A stretch of DNA of 42,939 nucleotides from an uncultured Methylobacter sp. Its GTDB lineage: Bacteria > Pseudomonadota > Gammaproteobacteria > Methylococcales > Methylomonadaceae. The DNA lies in assembly GCA_903832775.1 (NCBI GenBank), contig CAILCX010000042.1, positions 1-42,939 on the forward strand, given 5' to 3'. The notes under the pieces were generated by a model. It saw only the letters and a list, made by a program, of their open reading frames with translations. It made no database searches and had not been told where the DNA came from. Of the stretch, positions 33,421 through 42,327 are shown piece by piece (position 1 is the stretch's first letter; every line of letters starts with the position of its first letter). A program made the translations under genes and the position numbers.

Positions 33421-33474
33421 GGTGCGCACTGCGCACCCTAGAGCATTTATCGTTCCCACGTTCCAGCGTGGGAA
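33421..33474. repeat. Two REP-like palindromes between narH and narJ
   Basis: GGTGCGCACTGCGCACC (33421-33437) is a perfect eight-base palindrome with a one-base loop. TCGTTCCCACG-TTCCAG-CGTGGGAA (33450-33474) is a second hairpin of the family also found at 38850 and, inverted, at 11863. They lie inside the nar operon and might stabilise or attenuate the transcript. Confidence 0.75.
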
Positions 33475-33490
33475 TAATATGAATAATTCC

Positions 33491-35077
33491 TTATCTAACC
33501 GGTTCCACTTTAATGGGAATCTTGATCGGAATACCGCCGGTGCGTTGCGGCTTACTGTTGCCGCCAAACAGGTTGGTTTCAGTATTGCCCGAAGAGCATC
33601 CGCTGCCAAAACTAAAACCGCATCCGCCTTGCTCGCCATAAGCATCAAAGGTTGAACTGGCGTATTCACGATGGCTGGTTGGAATGACAAAGCGGTCTTC
33701 GTAATTGGCAATCGCCATATAGCGATACATTTCTTCAACTTGCGACTGACTCAAACCAACACGCTCCAACACCTCCAAATTAACTACGCCATCGACGGTA
33801 AGGCTGCGCATATAAGCGCGCATCGCCAGCATCCTTTCCAAACCTAACACAACCGGTTCTTCTTTGCCCGCAGTCAATAGGTTGGCCAGATATTGCACCG
33901 GAATCCGCAAGGAACGCACATCGGGAATGTCACCATCCATACCGATCTGATCGTTCTCCGCTGCCGATTGAATCGGCGATAACGGCGGCACATACCAAAC
34001 CATCGGTAGGGTCCGAAATTCCGGATGCAACGGGAACGCCACTTTCCAGTCTATCGCCATTTTGTAAACCGGCGATTCCTGCGCGGCGGTTAACCAGGAT
34101 TCAGGTATACCGGCAGCTCGCGCTTCCGCTATCACTTCTTCGTCAAACGGATTGAGAAAAATATCCAGCTGTTGCTGATACAAATCCTGCTCATTTTCGC
34201 AGCTGGCCGCCGCTTCGATTCGGTCGGCGTCATACAGCAACACTCCTAAATAACGAATCCGCCCAACGCAGGTTTCCGAACACACCGTAGGCTCTCCGGC
34301 TTCGATGCGCGGATAACAAAACGTGCATTTTTCTGACTTCCCGGTTTCCCAGTTGTAGTAAATCTTTTTGTACGGACAGGCCGACACGCACATCCGCCAG
34401 CCGCGACATTTGTCCTGATCGATTAAAACAATACCGTCTTCTTCGCGTTTGTAAATGGAGCCGCTGGGACAGGCCGCCACACAAGTCGGATTAAGACAAT
34501 GTTCGCACAACCTCGGCAAATACATCATGAAGGTGTTTTCAAATTCACCGTACATTTCTTTCTGAATGTTGTCGAAGTTGGTGTCCCGCGAACGTGATGA
34601 AAACTCCGTGCCGAGAATTTCCTCCCAATTCGGGCCACCCTCGATTTTTTCCATGCGCTCGCCGGTAATCACCGAATAAGGACGTGCAGTTGGGGGATTT
34701 TTCGATTCTTTGGCGGTATGTAAATGCTGATAATCAAAATCGAACGGTTCGTAATAATCGTCTATTTCTGGCAAATCGGGATTGCCAAAAATGTTGCGTA
34801 AACTTTTAAGCTTGCCGCCTTGACGCGGTTCCAGGGTGCCGTCTTCCTTGCGAATCCAGCCACCGTTCCATTTGTCCTGATTTTCCCATTGCTGCGGAAA
34901 ACCAATGCCCGGTTTGGTTTCTACATTATTAAACCAGGCGTATTCAACGCCTTTCCGCGAGGTCCAGACGTTTTTGCAGGTTACCGAACAGGTATGACAA
35001 CCAATACACTTGTCGAGATTTAGCACCATACCTATTTGTGCGCGAATATTGCGCGGTTTTTTCGTGGAATTAGTCAT
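33491..35077 (-). CDS. narH: NarH, iron-sulfur subunit of respiratory nitrate reductase
   Basis: NarH carries electrons from NarI to NarG through four clusters on the cytoplasmic side of the membrane. In the 528-residue protein the ferredoxin-type motifs are CIGCHTCSVTC (C24-C34), CEHCLNPTCVAACP, CRGWRMCVSACP and KCTFCYP...CSETCVG. The Trp in CRGWRMC replaces a cysteine and marks the [3Fe-4S] site, as in E. coli NarH. I chose the ATG at 35077, which overlaps the narG stop by one base (TAATG); an upstream in-frame start lies inside narG. The tail after about residue 485 is Gly/Ser-rich with a few cysteines. Confidence 0.96.
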   Translation of the reverse strand: MTNSTKKPRNIRAQIGMVLNLDKCIGCHTCSVTCKNVWTSRKGVEYAWFNNVETKPGIGFPQQWENQDKWNGGWIRKEDGTLEPRQGGKLKSLRNIFGNPDLPEIDDYYEPFDFDYQHLHTAKESKNPPTARPYSVITGERMEKIEGGPNWEEILGTEFSSRSRDTNFDNIQKEMYGEFENTFMMYLPRLCEHCLNPTCVAACPSGSIYKREEDGIVLIDQDKCRGWRMCVSACPYKKIYYNWETGKSEKCTFCYPRIEAGEPTVCSETCVGRIRYLGVLLYDADRIEAAASCENEQDLYQQQLDIFLNPFDEEVIAEARAAGIPESWLTAAQESPVYKMAIDWKVAFPLHPEFRTLPMVWYVPPLSPIQSAAENDQIGMDGDIPDVRSLRIPVQYLANLLTAGKEEPVVLGLERMLAMRAYMRSLTVDGVVNLEVLERVGLSQSQVEEMYRYMAIANYEDRFVIPTSHREYASSTFDAYGEQGGCGFSFGSGCSSGNTETNLFGGNSKPQRTGGIPIKIPIKVEPVR

Positions 35078-38000
35078 TACGCTTTCTCCTGCTGATTGCC
35101 ATCTTGACCAGGTTCTTCCAGCCAATCCACCTTGCTCATTTTGCGGATAATCACAAACTCATCCCGATTGGAACCAACCGTGCCGTAATAGTTAAAACCG
35201 TAACTCAACTGGGCGTAACCGCCGATCATGTGCGTCGGTTTAAGCGTCGCTCTCGTTACCGAGTTATGAATACCTCCGCGTCCGCCGGTGGTTTCAGCGC
35301 CCGGCATATTAACCATCTTTTCCTGAGCGTGATACATCATGCACATGCCTTCCGGCACCCGCTGACTGACAACAGCTCTGGCAACCAGCGCGCCATTAAC
35401 GTTAAACGCTTCTATCCAGTCATTGTCTTTAATACCGACTTTCGCCGCATCGACTTCACCCATCCACACGATCGGCCCGCCGCGTGACAAGGTCAGCATC
35501 AGTAAATTGTCGGTATAAGTGCTGTGTATCCCCCATTTCTGGTGCGGCGTCAGGAAGTTCAACACCAACTCGTCGTTGCCATTGGGCTTTTGACCCAAAA
35601 TAGGCTTAATTGAACGGGTATCGACCGGCGGCTTATAAACACACAAAGTCTCGCCAAATGCACGCATCCAGCTATGATCCTGATAAAACTGCTGGCGACC
35701 AGTCAAGGTACGCCAGGGAATCCGTTCGTGAACATTGGTGTAACAGGCGTTATAGCAAACTTGCTCGGATTCCAGACCGCTCCAGGTTGGCGAGGAAATA
35801 ATCTTGCGCGGTTGTGCCTGAACATCGCGAAAACGGATTTTATCGTCTTCACGCGGCAAGGCCAGATGGGTATGATCCCGTCCGGTAATTTTGCTTAAGG
35901 CCTCCCAGGCTTTAACGGCGACATGTCCGTTAGTTTCCGGCGCCAGCATCAGGATGACTTCGGTTGCATCAATATCGGAGTCGATACGCGGCAAACCTTT
36001 GCTGATACCCTCGTTGGTGACCAGTCGATTCAGTTCGCCCAGTTGCTTGACTTCAGTTTCGGTGTTCCAGGCAATGCCTTTACCGCCATTGCCGATTTTG
36101 CTCAACAACGGCCCCAACGAAGTAAACATCTTATAAGTGTTCGGATAGTCGCGCTCAACCAGTACCAGGGACGGCATGGTTTTACCGGGAATCGGCTCGC
36201 ATTCACCTTTCTTCCAATCCTTAACATCCAGCGCTTGGGCAAGTTCGCCAGGAGTGTCATGCAGAACCGGCACCGCGACAATATCTTTTTCCAGACCCAA
36301 ATGTCCCACGGTTAATTCCGAGAATTTCTTGGCGATACCTTTGTAAATATCCCAGTCGGAACGTGATTCCCAGGCGGGATCGACAGCTTTGGACAAGGGA
36401 TGAATAAATGGATGCATGTCCGAAGTATTCAGATCATTTTTCTCATACCAGGTTGCAGTCGGCAAAATAATATCCGAATACAAACAGGTCGTGGACATTC
36501 TAAAGTCCAGCGTGACCAGCAAATCGAGTTTGCCTTCTGCGGCCGTTTCATGCCATTCGACTTCCGAGGGCTTATTGCTATCATCGCCCAAATCTTTACC
36601 CTGCAAGCCATGTTGCGTACCCAATAAATACTTCAAAAAGTATTCATGGCCTTTGCCCGAGGAACCCAATAAATTGGAGCGCCACACAAACATGTTGCGC
36701 GGAAAGTTTTGCGGGTTATCAGGGTCTTCACAGGACATTTTAAGTGAGCCATCTTTCAGACTTTCGACAACGTAATCGGCGGGCGCTTTACCTGCCGCTT
36801 CGGCATCACGCACCACTTGCAACGGATTGGTCTGCAATTGTGGCGCCGATGGCAACCAACCCATGCGTTCAGATCTCACGTTAAAATCGATCAAACTGCC
36901 TTGCCAGTCATCAGGATTTGCGGTTGGCGACAAAATTTCGCTGACTTTGAGTTTTTCATAACGCCATTGGCTGGTGTGATTATAGAAAAACGAGGTGCTG
37001 TTCATTTGTCGGGGCGGACGTTTCCAGTCCAAACCAAACGCCAGCGGCATCCAGCCAGTTTGCGGACGCAATTTTTCCTGCCCCACATAATGTGCCCAAC
37101 CGCCGCCAGATTGTCCAACGCAGCCACATAACATCAACATATTCATGATGCCGCGATAGTTCATGTCCATGTGATACCAGTGATTGATACCCGCACCCAG
37201 AATTACCATCGAACGACCTTGAGTCTTTTCGGCATTACTTGCAAACTCACGCGCCACTGCAATCACATTGCTTCGAGTCACGCCGGTGATTTTTTCCTGC
37301 CAAGCCGGGGTGTACGGAAAATCCTCATCATAAGAACTGGCCACATTGCCACCGCCCAAGCCTCGATCGATGCCGTAGTTAGCAACCAGCAAATCGAACA
37401 CCGTGGTCGCCAGGACTTCAGTACCATCGACCAAGGTAATTTTTTTAACCGGCACATTGCGCTTTTGAATCGCATCATGAGCGGAATGGGTAAAATGCGG
37501 ATGTTCGGAGCCGCCAAAATAAGGAAAACCGACACTGGCAACGTCATCTTTGGTATCGATTAAACTCAGGCGTAACTTAACCGCCTGATTATCGACGGTT
37601 TTTTGTTCAATGTTCCAATACCCACTTTCGCCCCAGCGAAATCCGATTGAGCCGCAAGGTGGAACAATTTGATCACTTACTTCATCGTAAGCAACTGTTT
37701 TCCAGTCGGGATTATTATTCTGACCCAGGTTATCTGAAAAATCCGAGGCTCTTAGGAATCGATCCTGCACATAACAACCGTCCTGTTCTTTCAGCATTAC
37801 CAGAAACGGTAAGTCGGTATTTTCACGCACATACTGATTAAAATAGGGGCTTTGCCGTTCAACATGGAATTCTTTTAAAATCACATGCCCTATCGCCATC
37901 GCCAAGGCGGCATCAGTGCCTTGTTTGGGATGTAACCATAAATCAGCAAATTTGCTGGCTTCCGAATAATCGGGACTCACCACCACGACTTTTGCACCTT

Positions 38001-38817
38001 TATAACGCGCTTCGGTCATAAAATGGGCATCGGGCGTCCGGGTTTGCGGCACATTTGAGCCCCACAACATCAAAAACCCGGCGTTATACCAATCCGCTGA
38101 TTCAGGCACGTCGGTTTGCTCACCCCAGGTTTGCGGTGACGCCGGCGGCAAATCGCAATACCAGTCATAAAAACTCATACTGACGCCACCAATTAACGAC
38201 AAATATCGGCTGCCAGCGGCATAAGAGACCATCGACATCGCAGGAATCGGCGAAAAACCGATGATTCGATCCGGACCAAACGTTTTTGCCGTGTATATAT
38301 TGGCCGCCGCGATGATTTCGTTGACCTCTTCCCAATTAGCGCGAACCAAACCGCCCAAGCCTCTTACTGATTTATACTCTGCGCTTTTGACAGGATCTTC
38401 AATGATTGATGCCCAAGCTTCAACCGGATCTAAGGTCAAGCGGGCCTCACGCCACATCCTGACCAAACGCCCACGAATCATTGGAAATTTAAGGCGATTG
38501 GCGCTGTACAAATACCAGGAATAACTCGCACCACGCGGACAGCCTCGCGGTTCGTGATTCGGCAGATCGGGACGTGTACGCGGATAATCGGTTTGCTGGG
38601 TTTCCCAGGTCACCAAGCCATTTTTGACATAGATCTTCCAACTGCAAGACCCTGTGCAATTAACGCCATGCGTGGAGCGCACAATTTTGTCGTGTTGCCA
38701 GCGTGAGCGGTAACTGTTCTCCCAGCTTCGATCTTCATTGGTTACTACCCCGTGATTACCGGAGAAAGTGTCTACTTTTTTCTTGAAAAACAGCAAGCGA
38801 TCCAGGAAATGGCTCAT
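35077..38817 (-). CDS. narG: NarG, molybdenum catalytic subunit of respiratory nitrate reductase
   Basis: NarG reduces nitrate to nitrite at a bis-MGD molybdenum centre facing the cytoplasm. The 1246-residue protein matches E. coli NarG in length (1247). The N-terminal [4Fe-4S] site uses H50, C54, C58 and C93, with the characteristic His. Motif YDWYCDLPPASPQ contains the Asp that coordinates molybdenum. No twin-arginine signal is present, as expected for a cytoplasmic-facing enzyme, but the N-terminus keeps the NarJ-binding start MSHFLDRLLFFKK. AGGT precedes the ATG. It depends on the molybdate uptake genes upstream in the window. Confidence 0.98.
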   Translation of the reverse strand: MSHFLDRLLFFKKKVDTFSGNHGVVTNEDRSWENSYRSRWQHDKIVRSTHGVNCTGSCSWKIYVKNGLVTWETQQTDYPRTRPDLPNHEPRGCPRGASYSWYLYSANRLKFPMIRGRLVRMWREARLTLDPVEAWASIIEDPVKSAEYKSVRGLGGLVRANWEEVNEIIAAANIYTAKTFGPDRIIGFSPIPAMSMVSYAAGSRYLSLIGGVSMSFYDWYCDLPPASPQTWGEQTDVPESADWYNAGFLMLWGSNVPQTRTPDAHFMTEARYKGAKVVVVSPDYSEASKFADLWLHPKQGTDAALAMAIGHVILKEFHVERQSPYFNQYVRENTDLPFLVMLKEQDGCYVQDRFLRASDFSDNLGQNNNPDWKTVAYDEVSDQIVPPCGSIGFRWGESGYWNIEQKTVDNQAVKLRLSLIDTKDDVASVGFPYFGGSEHPHFTHSAHDAIQKRNVPVKKITLVDGTEVLATTVFDLLVANYGIDRGLGGGNVASSYDEDFPYTPAWQEKITGVTRSNVIAVAREFASNAEKTQGRSMVILGAGINHWYHMDMNYRGIMNMLMLCGCVGQSGGGWAHYVGQEKLRPQTGWMPLAFGLDWKRPPRQMNSTSFFYNHTSQWRYEKLKVSEILSPTANPDDWQGSLIDFNVRSERMGWLPSAPQLQTNPLQVVRDAEAAGKAPADYVVESLKDGSLKMSCEDPDNPQNFPRNMFVWRSNLLGSSGKGHEYFLKYLLGTQHGLQGKDLGDDSNKPSEVEWHETAAEGKLDLLVTLDFRMSTTCLYSDIILPTATWYEKNDLNTSDMHPFIHPLSKAVDPAWESRSDWDIYKGIAKKFSELTVGHLGLEKDIVAVPVLHDTPGELAQALDVKDWKKGECEPIPGKTMPSLVLVERDYPNTYKMFTSLGPLLSKIGNGGKGIAWNTETEVKQLGELNRLVTNEGISKGLPRIDSDIDATEVILMLAPETNGHVAVKAWEALSKITGRDHTHLALPREDDKIRFRDVQAQPRKIISSPTWSGLESEQVCYNACYTNVHERIPWRTLTGRQQFYQDHSWMRAFGETLCVYKPPVDTRSIKPILGQKPNGNDELVLNFLTPHQKWGIHSTYTDNLLMLTLSRGGPIVWMGEVDAAKVGIKDNDWIEAFNVNGALVARAVVSQRVPEGMCMMYHAQEKMVNMPGAETTGGRGGIHNSVTRATLKPTHMIGGYAQLSYGFNYYGTVGSNRDEFVIIRKMSKVDWLEEPGQDGNQQEKA

Positions 38818-38849
38818 TATGATTTACCTATGTTTTCGGGTTTTGTTTA

Positions 38850-38873
38850 TCGTTCCCACGCTCTGCGTGGGAA
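38850..38873. repeat. REP-like palindrome between narK and narG
   Basis: TCGTTCCCACG-CTCTG-CGTGGGAA forms a compact hairpin with nine- to ten-base arms in the 78-base gap. It is the same family as 33450-33474 and 11863-11888. Confidence 0.75.
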
Positions 38874-38895
38874 AGATGCAATAAAAGATAAAAAA

Positions 38896-41580
38896 TCAAC
38901 AAGGCATAGCGGCTGTTTTACGTGCGTAATTCCACCAGGTGATACCGATGCACACCAGATAAAAAGCCATAAAACAATATAATGCCGCATCAGGTGAACC
39001 AGTCATATTGATTGCCGTACCGTAACTCTTGGGGATAAAGAACGCACCGTACGCGGCAATTGCCGAACTAAAACCCAGCACCGCGGCCGCTTCTTTGGCC
39101 GCATCTTTTTTGGCTTTGGCAACAGCCTCATCGCCCTGCCCTTTTGCTGCGCACAAACGTTCAGTCAGGAAGATAACCGGAATCATCCTGAAGGTTGAGC
39201 CATTACCTATGCCGGTGGTAATAAACAACACCATAAACATGGCGAGAAAACCCCAAAAATCTCCAGAGTTACCGGCTGACGGCATAAAATGCAACACACC
39301 GAACACCGCGACAATCATGATTACGAAATTCCACATCGTCACCTGGGCACCACCCAGTTTGTCGGCCAGCCAACCGCCGACCGGTCTGATTAAGGCCCCA
39401 ACCAAAGGACCCAAAAAGGCGTACTGGGTTGGATTAACATCCGGAAACAAAATTTTAATCAACATCGGAAAGCCGGCTGCATAACCGATAAACGAACCAA
39501 AAGTGCCGGTATAAAGCCAGCACATCAACCAGTTGTGTTTACGCTTGAATATGACCGATTGCTCTTTAAAAGAGGCTTTTGCCGAAGCAATATCATTCAT
39601 GCCAAACCATGCCGCGATACTGGTCGCAATAATAAATGGCACCCAGATAAATCCGGCGTTCTGCAACCACATCGATTTAGTGACTGCGCCCTTAACCCAC
39701 ACTTGTGGATCGCCCCCCAAAGAGCCAAATACAGATACCGCAATAACCAGCGGCACTACAAACTGAACAGTGCTGACTCCTAAATTCCCCAAGCCGGCGT
39801 TTAAACCCAGAGCCGTGCCTTTTTGGGATTGCGGATAGAAAAAACTGATGTTCGCCATGCTAGACGCAAAATTTCCGCCGCCAAAACCGCATAACAAAGC
39901 CAATACCACCATTAGTAAATAAGGTGTTTCGGGATTTTGCACGGCAAACCCTATCCATATCGACGGCAACAACAGCGAGAAAGTACTGATTGTAGTCCAG
40001 CGTCGACCGCCAAAAATAGGCACCATAAACGAATAGAAAATACGTAACGTAGCACCAGAAAGACCCGGTAAGGACGCCAGCCAGAACAGTTCATTAGTCG
40101 TGTATTTAAAACCAATACTAGGTAGGTTTATCACAACGACGCTCCATACCATCCACACCGCAAAACCCAACAATAAGGCGGGAATGCTGATCCACAGATT
40201 TCGGTTAGCGATACGTTTTCCGGCCTTTTTCCAGAAGCTTTTATCTTCGGGATTCCAGTCAGTCAAAACCAACGGTGAAGGATGGCTCAATTCATGTAAA
40301 TCTTTGGATATGTTGGCTAATTCTGGCACTACGCGGCGTTCCATCTGCACAATAGAAAAATGCATCCAGATTAGTGCTATAGTCATTAACACAAACAGCA
40401 ACATGAAACAGCTGCTCCAAATACCGGTCAAATCGTTCAACATACCAAAAGTTAACGGTAACAAGAATCCGCCCAAACCGCCGATCATACCCACCGCGCC
40501 GCCTACCGCGCCAACGTTATCAGGATAATAAACCGGAATATGCTTGTACACAGCTGCCTTTCCAAAAGACATGAACAACCCCAGCACCGACATCAATAAC
40601 ATAAAACCTGCCGGACCGATCCCCATGCTAAAGCTGAGATCACCTTTAATGCCATGTACGACGTAATCGGTAGGTGGATAAGACAAGAAAAAAGTACATA
40701 CCGCGCCGATTATAAAGGTCCAATACATCAACAACCGCGCACCAAAACGATCAGATAACCAGCCACCCAATGCACGAAACAAGCTCGCAAAAATAGAATA
40801 CGATGCGGCCAACATCCCCGCTGTTTTAATATCAAAACCGTAAGCACCCACCAGATAACGGGGCAACCAGAGCGCTAAGGCGACAAAAGCGCCAAACACA
40901 CAAAAGTAGTACATTGAAAAACGCCAAACCCGCATATCTTTAAGCGGTTCCAGTTGTTTAATAATAGAGTCCGGTTTTGCTCCAGATAGTCGTCTCGCTT
41001 TAAGCAGCGGCTCGTCGTCAGTGAAAAACCAGAAAGTTGCCGCCATCAGCAGCAGAACTGACGCCCAGATTTGCGCTACGGCATGCCAACCGAAGGCAAC
41101 CATTACAAAAGGCGCGACAAATTTAGTCACCGCTGCGCCGACATTACCCAAACCAAAAATCCCCAACGCAGTGCCTTGTCTCCCTGCAGGAAACCAGCGT
41201 GAAGTATAGGCGATACCTACCGCAAATGAGCCGCCAGCAACACCTATGCCCAAGGCTGCCACCAAATACATGAGGTAAGTGTCGACTGTAGTTAACAAGA
41301 ATGTCGCAATAGCCGCCGTTACCATAACAATGGTATACACGATACGACCGCCGTACTGGTCAGTCCAGATCCCCAGTATGAGTCGAATTAATGAACCGGA
41401 CAGTATTGGCGTTCCTACCAGCAAGCCAAACTCGGTCTCGCTTAAGCCTAAGTCTTTTTGAATTTGCAGGCCAATAATAGAAAAAATAGTCCACACTGCA
41501 AAACAGGTGATGAAAGCAACAGTGCTTAACCAGAGGGCTCTGGACTGCTGGCCGGGCGTGACGTTATCAACAATTGACAT
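38896..41580 (-). CDS. narK: NarK1-NarK2 fused nitrate/nitrite transporter
   Basis: This 894-residue inner-membrane protein contains two complete major-facilitator domains in one frame (about 1-430 and 460-894), each with about 12 helices. Domain 1 has the nitrate signature GGSFAVGIAYTSRWFPAGRQGTALG and GGAVGMIGGLGGFLLP. Domain 2 has GGGNFASSMANISFFYPQSQKGTALG and NGSTFRMIPVIF. Such fusions in denitrifiers combine a NarK1 proton-nitrate symporter with a NarK2 nitrate-nitrite antiporter, allowing start-up and steady exchange. The linker (about 415-460) is polar. AAGGG precedes the ATG. It is the first gene of the nar block and is divergent from the nsrR-like gene. Confidence 0.95.
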   Translation of the reverse strand: MSIVDNVTPGQQSRALWLSTVAFITCFAVWTIFSIIGLQIQKDLGLSETEFGLLVGTPILSGSLIRLILGIWTDQYGGRIVYTIVMVTAAIATFLLTTVDTYLMYLVAALGIGVAGGSFAVGIAYTSRWFPAGRQGTALGIFGLGNVGAAVTKFVAPFVMVAFGWHAVAQIWASVLLLMAATFWFFTDDEPLLKARRLSGAKPDSIIKQLEPLKDMRVWRFSMYYFCVFGAFVALALWLPRYLVGAYGFDIKTAGMLAASYSIFASLFRALGGWLSDRFGARLLMYWTFIIGAVCTFFLSYPPTDYVVHGIKGDLSFSMGIGPAGFMLLMSVLGLFMSFGKAAVYKHIPVYYPDNVGAVGGAVGMIGGLGGFLLPLTFGMLNDLTGIWSSCFMLLFVLMTIALIWMHFSIVQMERRVVPELANISKDLHELSHPSPLVLTDWNPEDKSFWKKAGKRIANRNLWISIPALLLGFAVWMVWSVVVINLPSIGFKYTTNELFWLASLPGLSGATLRIFYSFMVPIFGGRRWTTISTFSLLLPSIWIGFAVQNPETPYLLMVVLALLCGFGGGNFASSMANISFFYPQSQKGTALGLNAGLGNLGVSTVQFVVPLVIAVSVFGSLGGDPQVWVKGAVTKSMWLQNAGFIWVPFIIATSIAAWFGMNDIASAKASFKEQSVIFKRKHNWLMCWLYTGTFGSFIGYAAGFPMLIKILFPDVNPTQYAFLGPLVGALIRPVGGWLADKLGGAQVTMWNFVIMIVAVFGVLHFMPSAGNSGDFWGFLAMFMVLFITTGIGNGSTFRMIPVIFLTERLCAAKGQGDEAVAKAKKDAAKEAAAVLGFSSAIAAYGAFFIPKSYGTAINMTGSPDAALYCFMAFYLVCIGITWWNYARKTAAMPC

Positions 41581-41711
41581 AATAACCCTTACTTGTGCAT
41601 TAAATGATTTTAAGTTTTTCGGCGATTTCCAGGCATTACATCTAAACTCATAAATTAAGGTTTAAAATATAATTTCAGAAAATAAGCATTAAAAATATAC
41701 AATCTCTCTAA

Positions 41712-41739
41712 AAAGTATATTCTTAATACATGTTATAAT
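41712..41739 (+). promoter_or_regulatory. Candidate NsrR operator overlapping a -10 box
   Basis: Positions 41712-41734 read as two 11-base half sites, AAAGTATATTC and TAATACATGTT, around one T. The right half matches the NsrR half-site AAGATGCATTT (inverted) at 8 of 11 positions and the left at about 6. TATAAT at 41734-41739 is a perfect -10 box facing the nsrR-like gene. Autoregulation and control of narK are therefore plausible. The match is by eye only. Confidence 0.5.
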
Positions 41740-41766
41740 ATAATTCTTTTCTCGGTAGCAAGCAAC

Positions 41767-42240
41767 ATGCAAATTACCAGTTACACCGATTACGCACTCA
41801 GGGTCTTACTTTATTTGGCAATGTCTCAGGGCAAGCAGGCCAATATTACAGAAATTGCTGATTTTTATAAGATTTCCCGCAACCATCTGGTGAAAATCGT
41901 TCATCAACTGGGCAGCAAAGGCTTTGTAAAAACAACACGCGGCAAGGGTGGAGGCTTAACCTTACAGCGCCCTCCAGAGGAAATCAGTCTTGGTGATGTA
42001 GTGCGCAGCATGGAAAATCATTTTAACTGGGTAGAATGTTTTGATCCTGCACAGCAAAGTTGTCGAATGCTACCCGGCTGTGGTTTAAAACATTTATTGG
42101 CGCGTGCAGGTTCCGCCTATTTGGAGATTCTGGATGCCGCAACGTTGGCCGATGCCTTATCCAAAACAATACCTATAGAACTGCCCGCTACGAAATATCC
42201 ATTAACGTTAATGTTGATTGAAGACGAAATTAAGGATTAA
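41767..42240 (+). CDS. nsrR: NsrR-type Rrf2 regulator, NO-sensing repressor
   Basis: This 157-residue Rrf2-family protein has a winged-helix domain at residues 1-80 (MQITSYTDYALRVLLYLA, then ISRNHLVKIVHQLGSKGFVKTTRGKGGG). Three cysteines C91, C99 and C105 in VECFDPAQQSCRMLPGC are spaced as in NsrR and would bind an iron-sulfur cluster that reacts with nitric oxide. NsrR represses NO-detoxifying and denitrification genes until NO appears. The similar IscR has a different Cys/His pattern. It is divergent from the nar block, whose end product, through NirK, is NO. Confidence 0.92.
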   Translation: MQITSYTDYALRVLLYLAMSQGKQANITEIADFYKISRNHLVKIVHQLGSKGFVKTTRGKGGGLTLQRPPEEISLGDVVRSMENHFNWVECFDPAQQSCRMLPGCGLKHLLARAGSAYLEILDAATLADALSKTIPIELPATKYPLTLMLIEDEIKD

Positions 42241-42327
42241 TTCAAGTGGTTTCCCGATAGCTACTTAAAAATAATTTCAGCATCTTCAATCCAGTTTTAT
42301 TCCATAACATATTAAAGAGAGAGTCAC

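Noticed and set aside
38896-41580. Assembly artefact joining two narK genes
   Set aside because: The two halves differ clearly in sequence, the frame is continuous through a polar linker, and such fusions are known.
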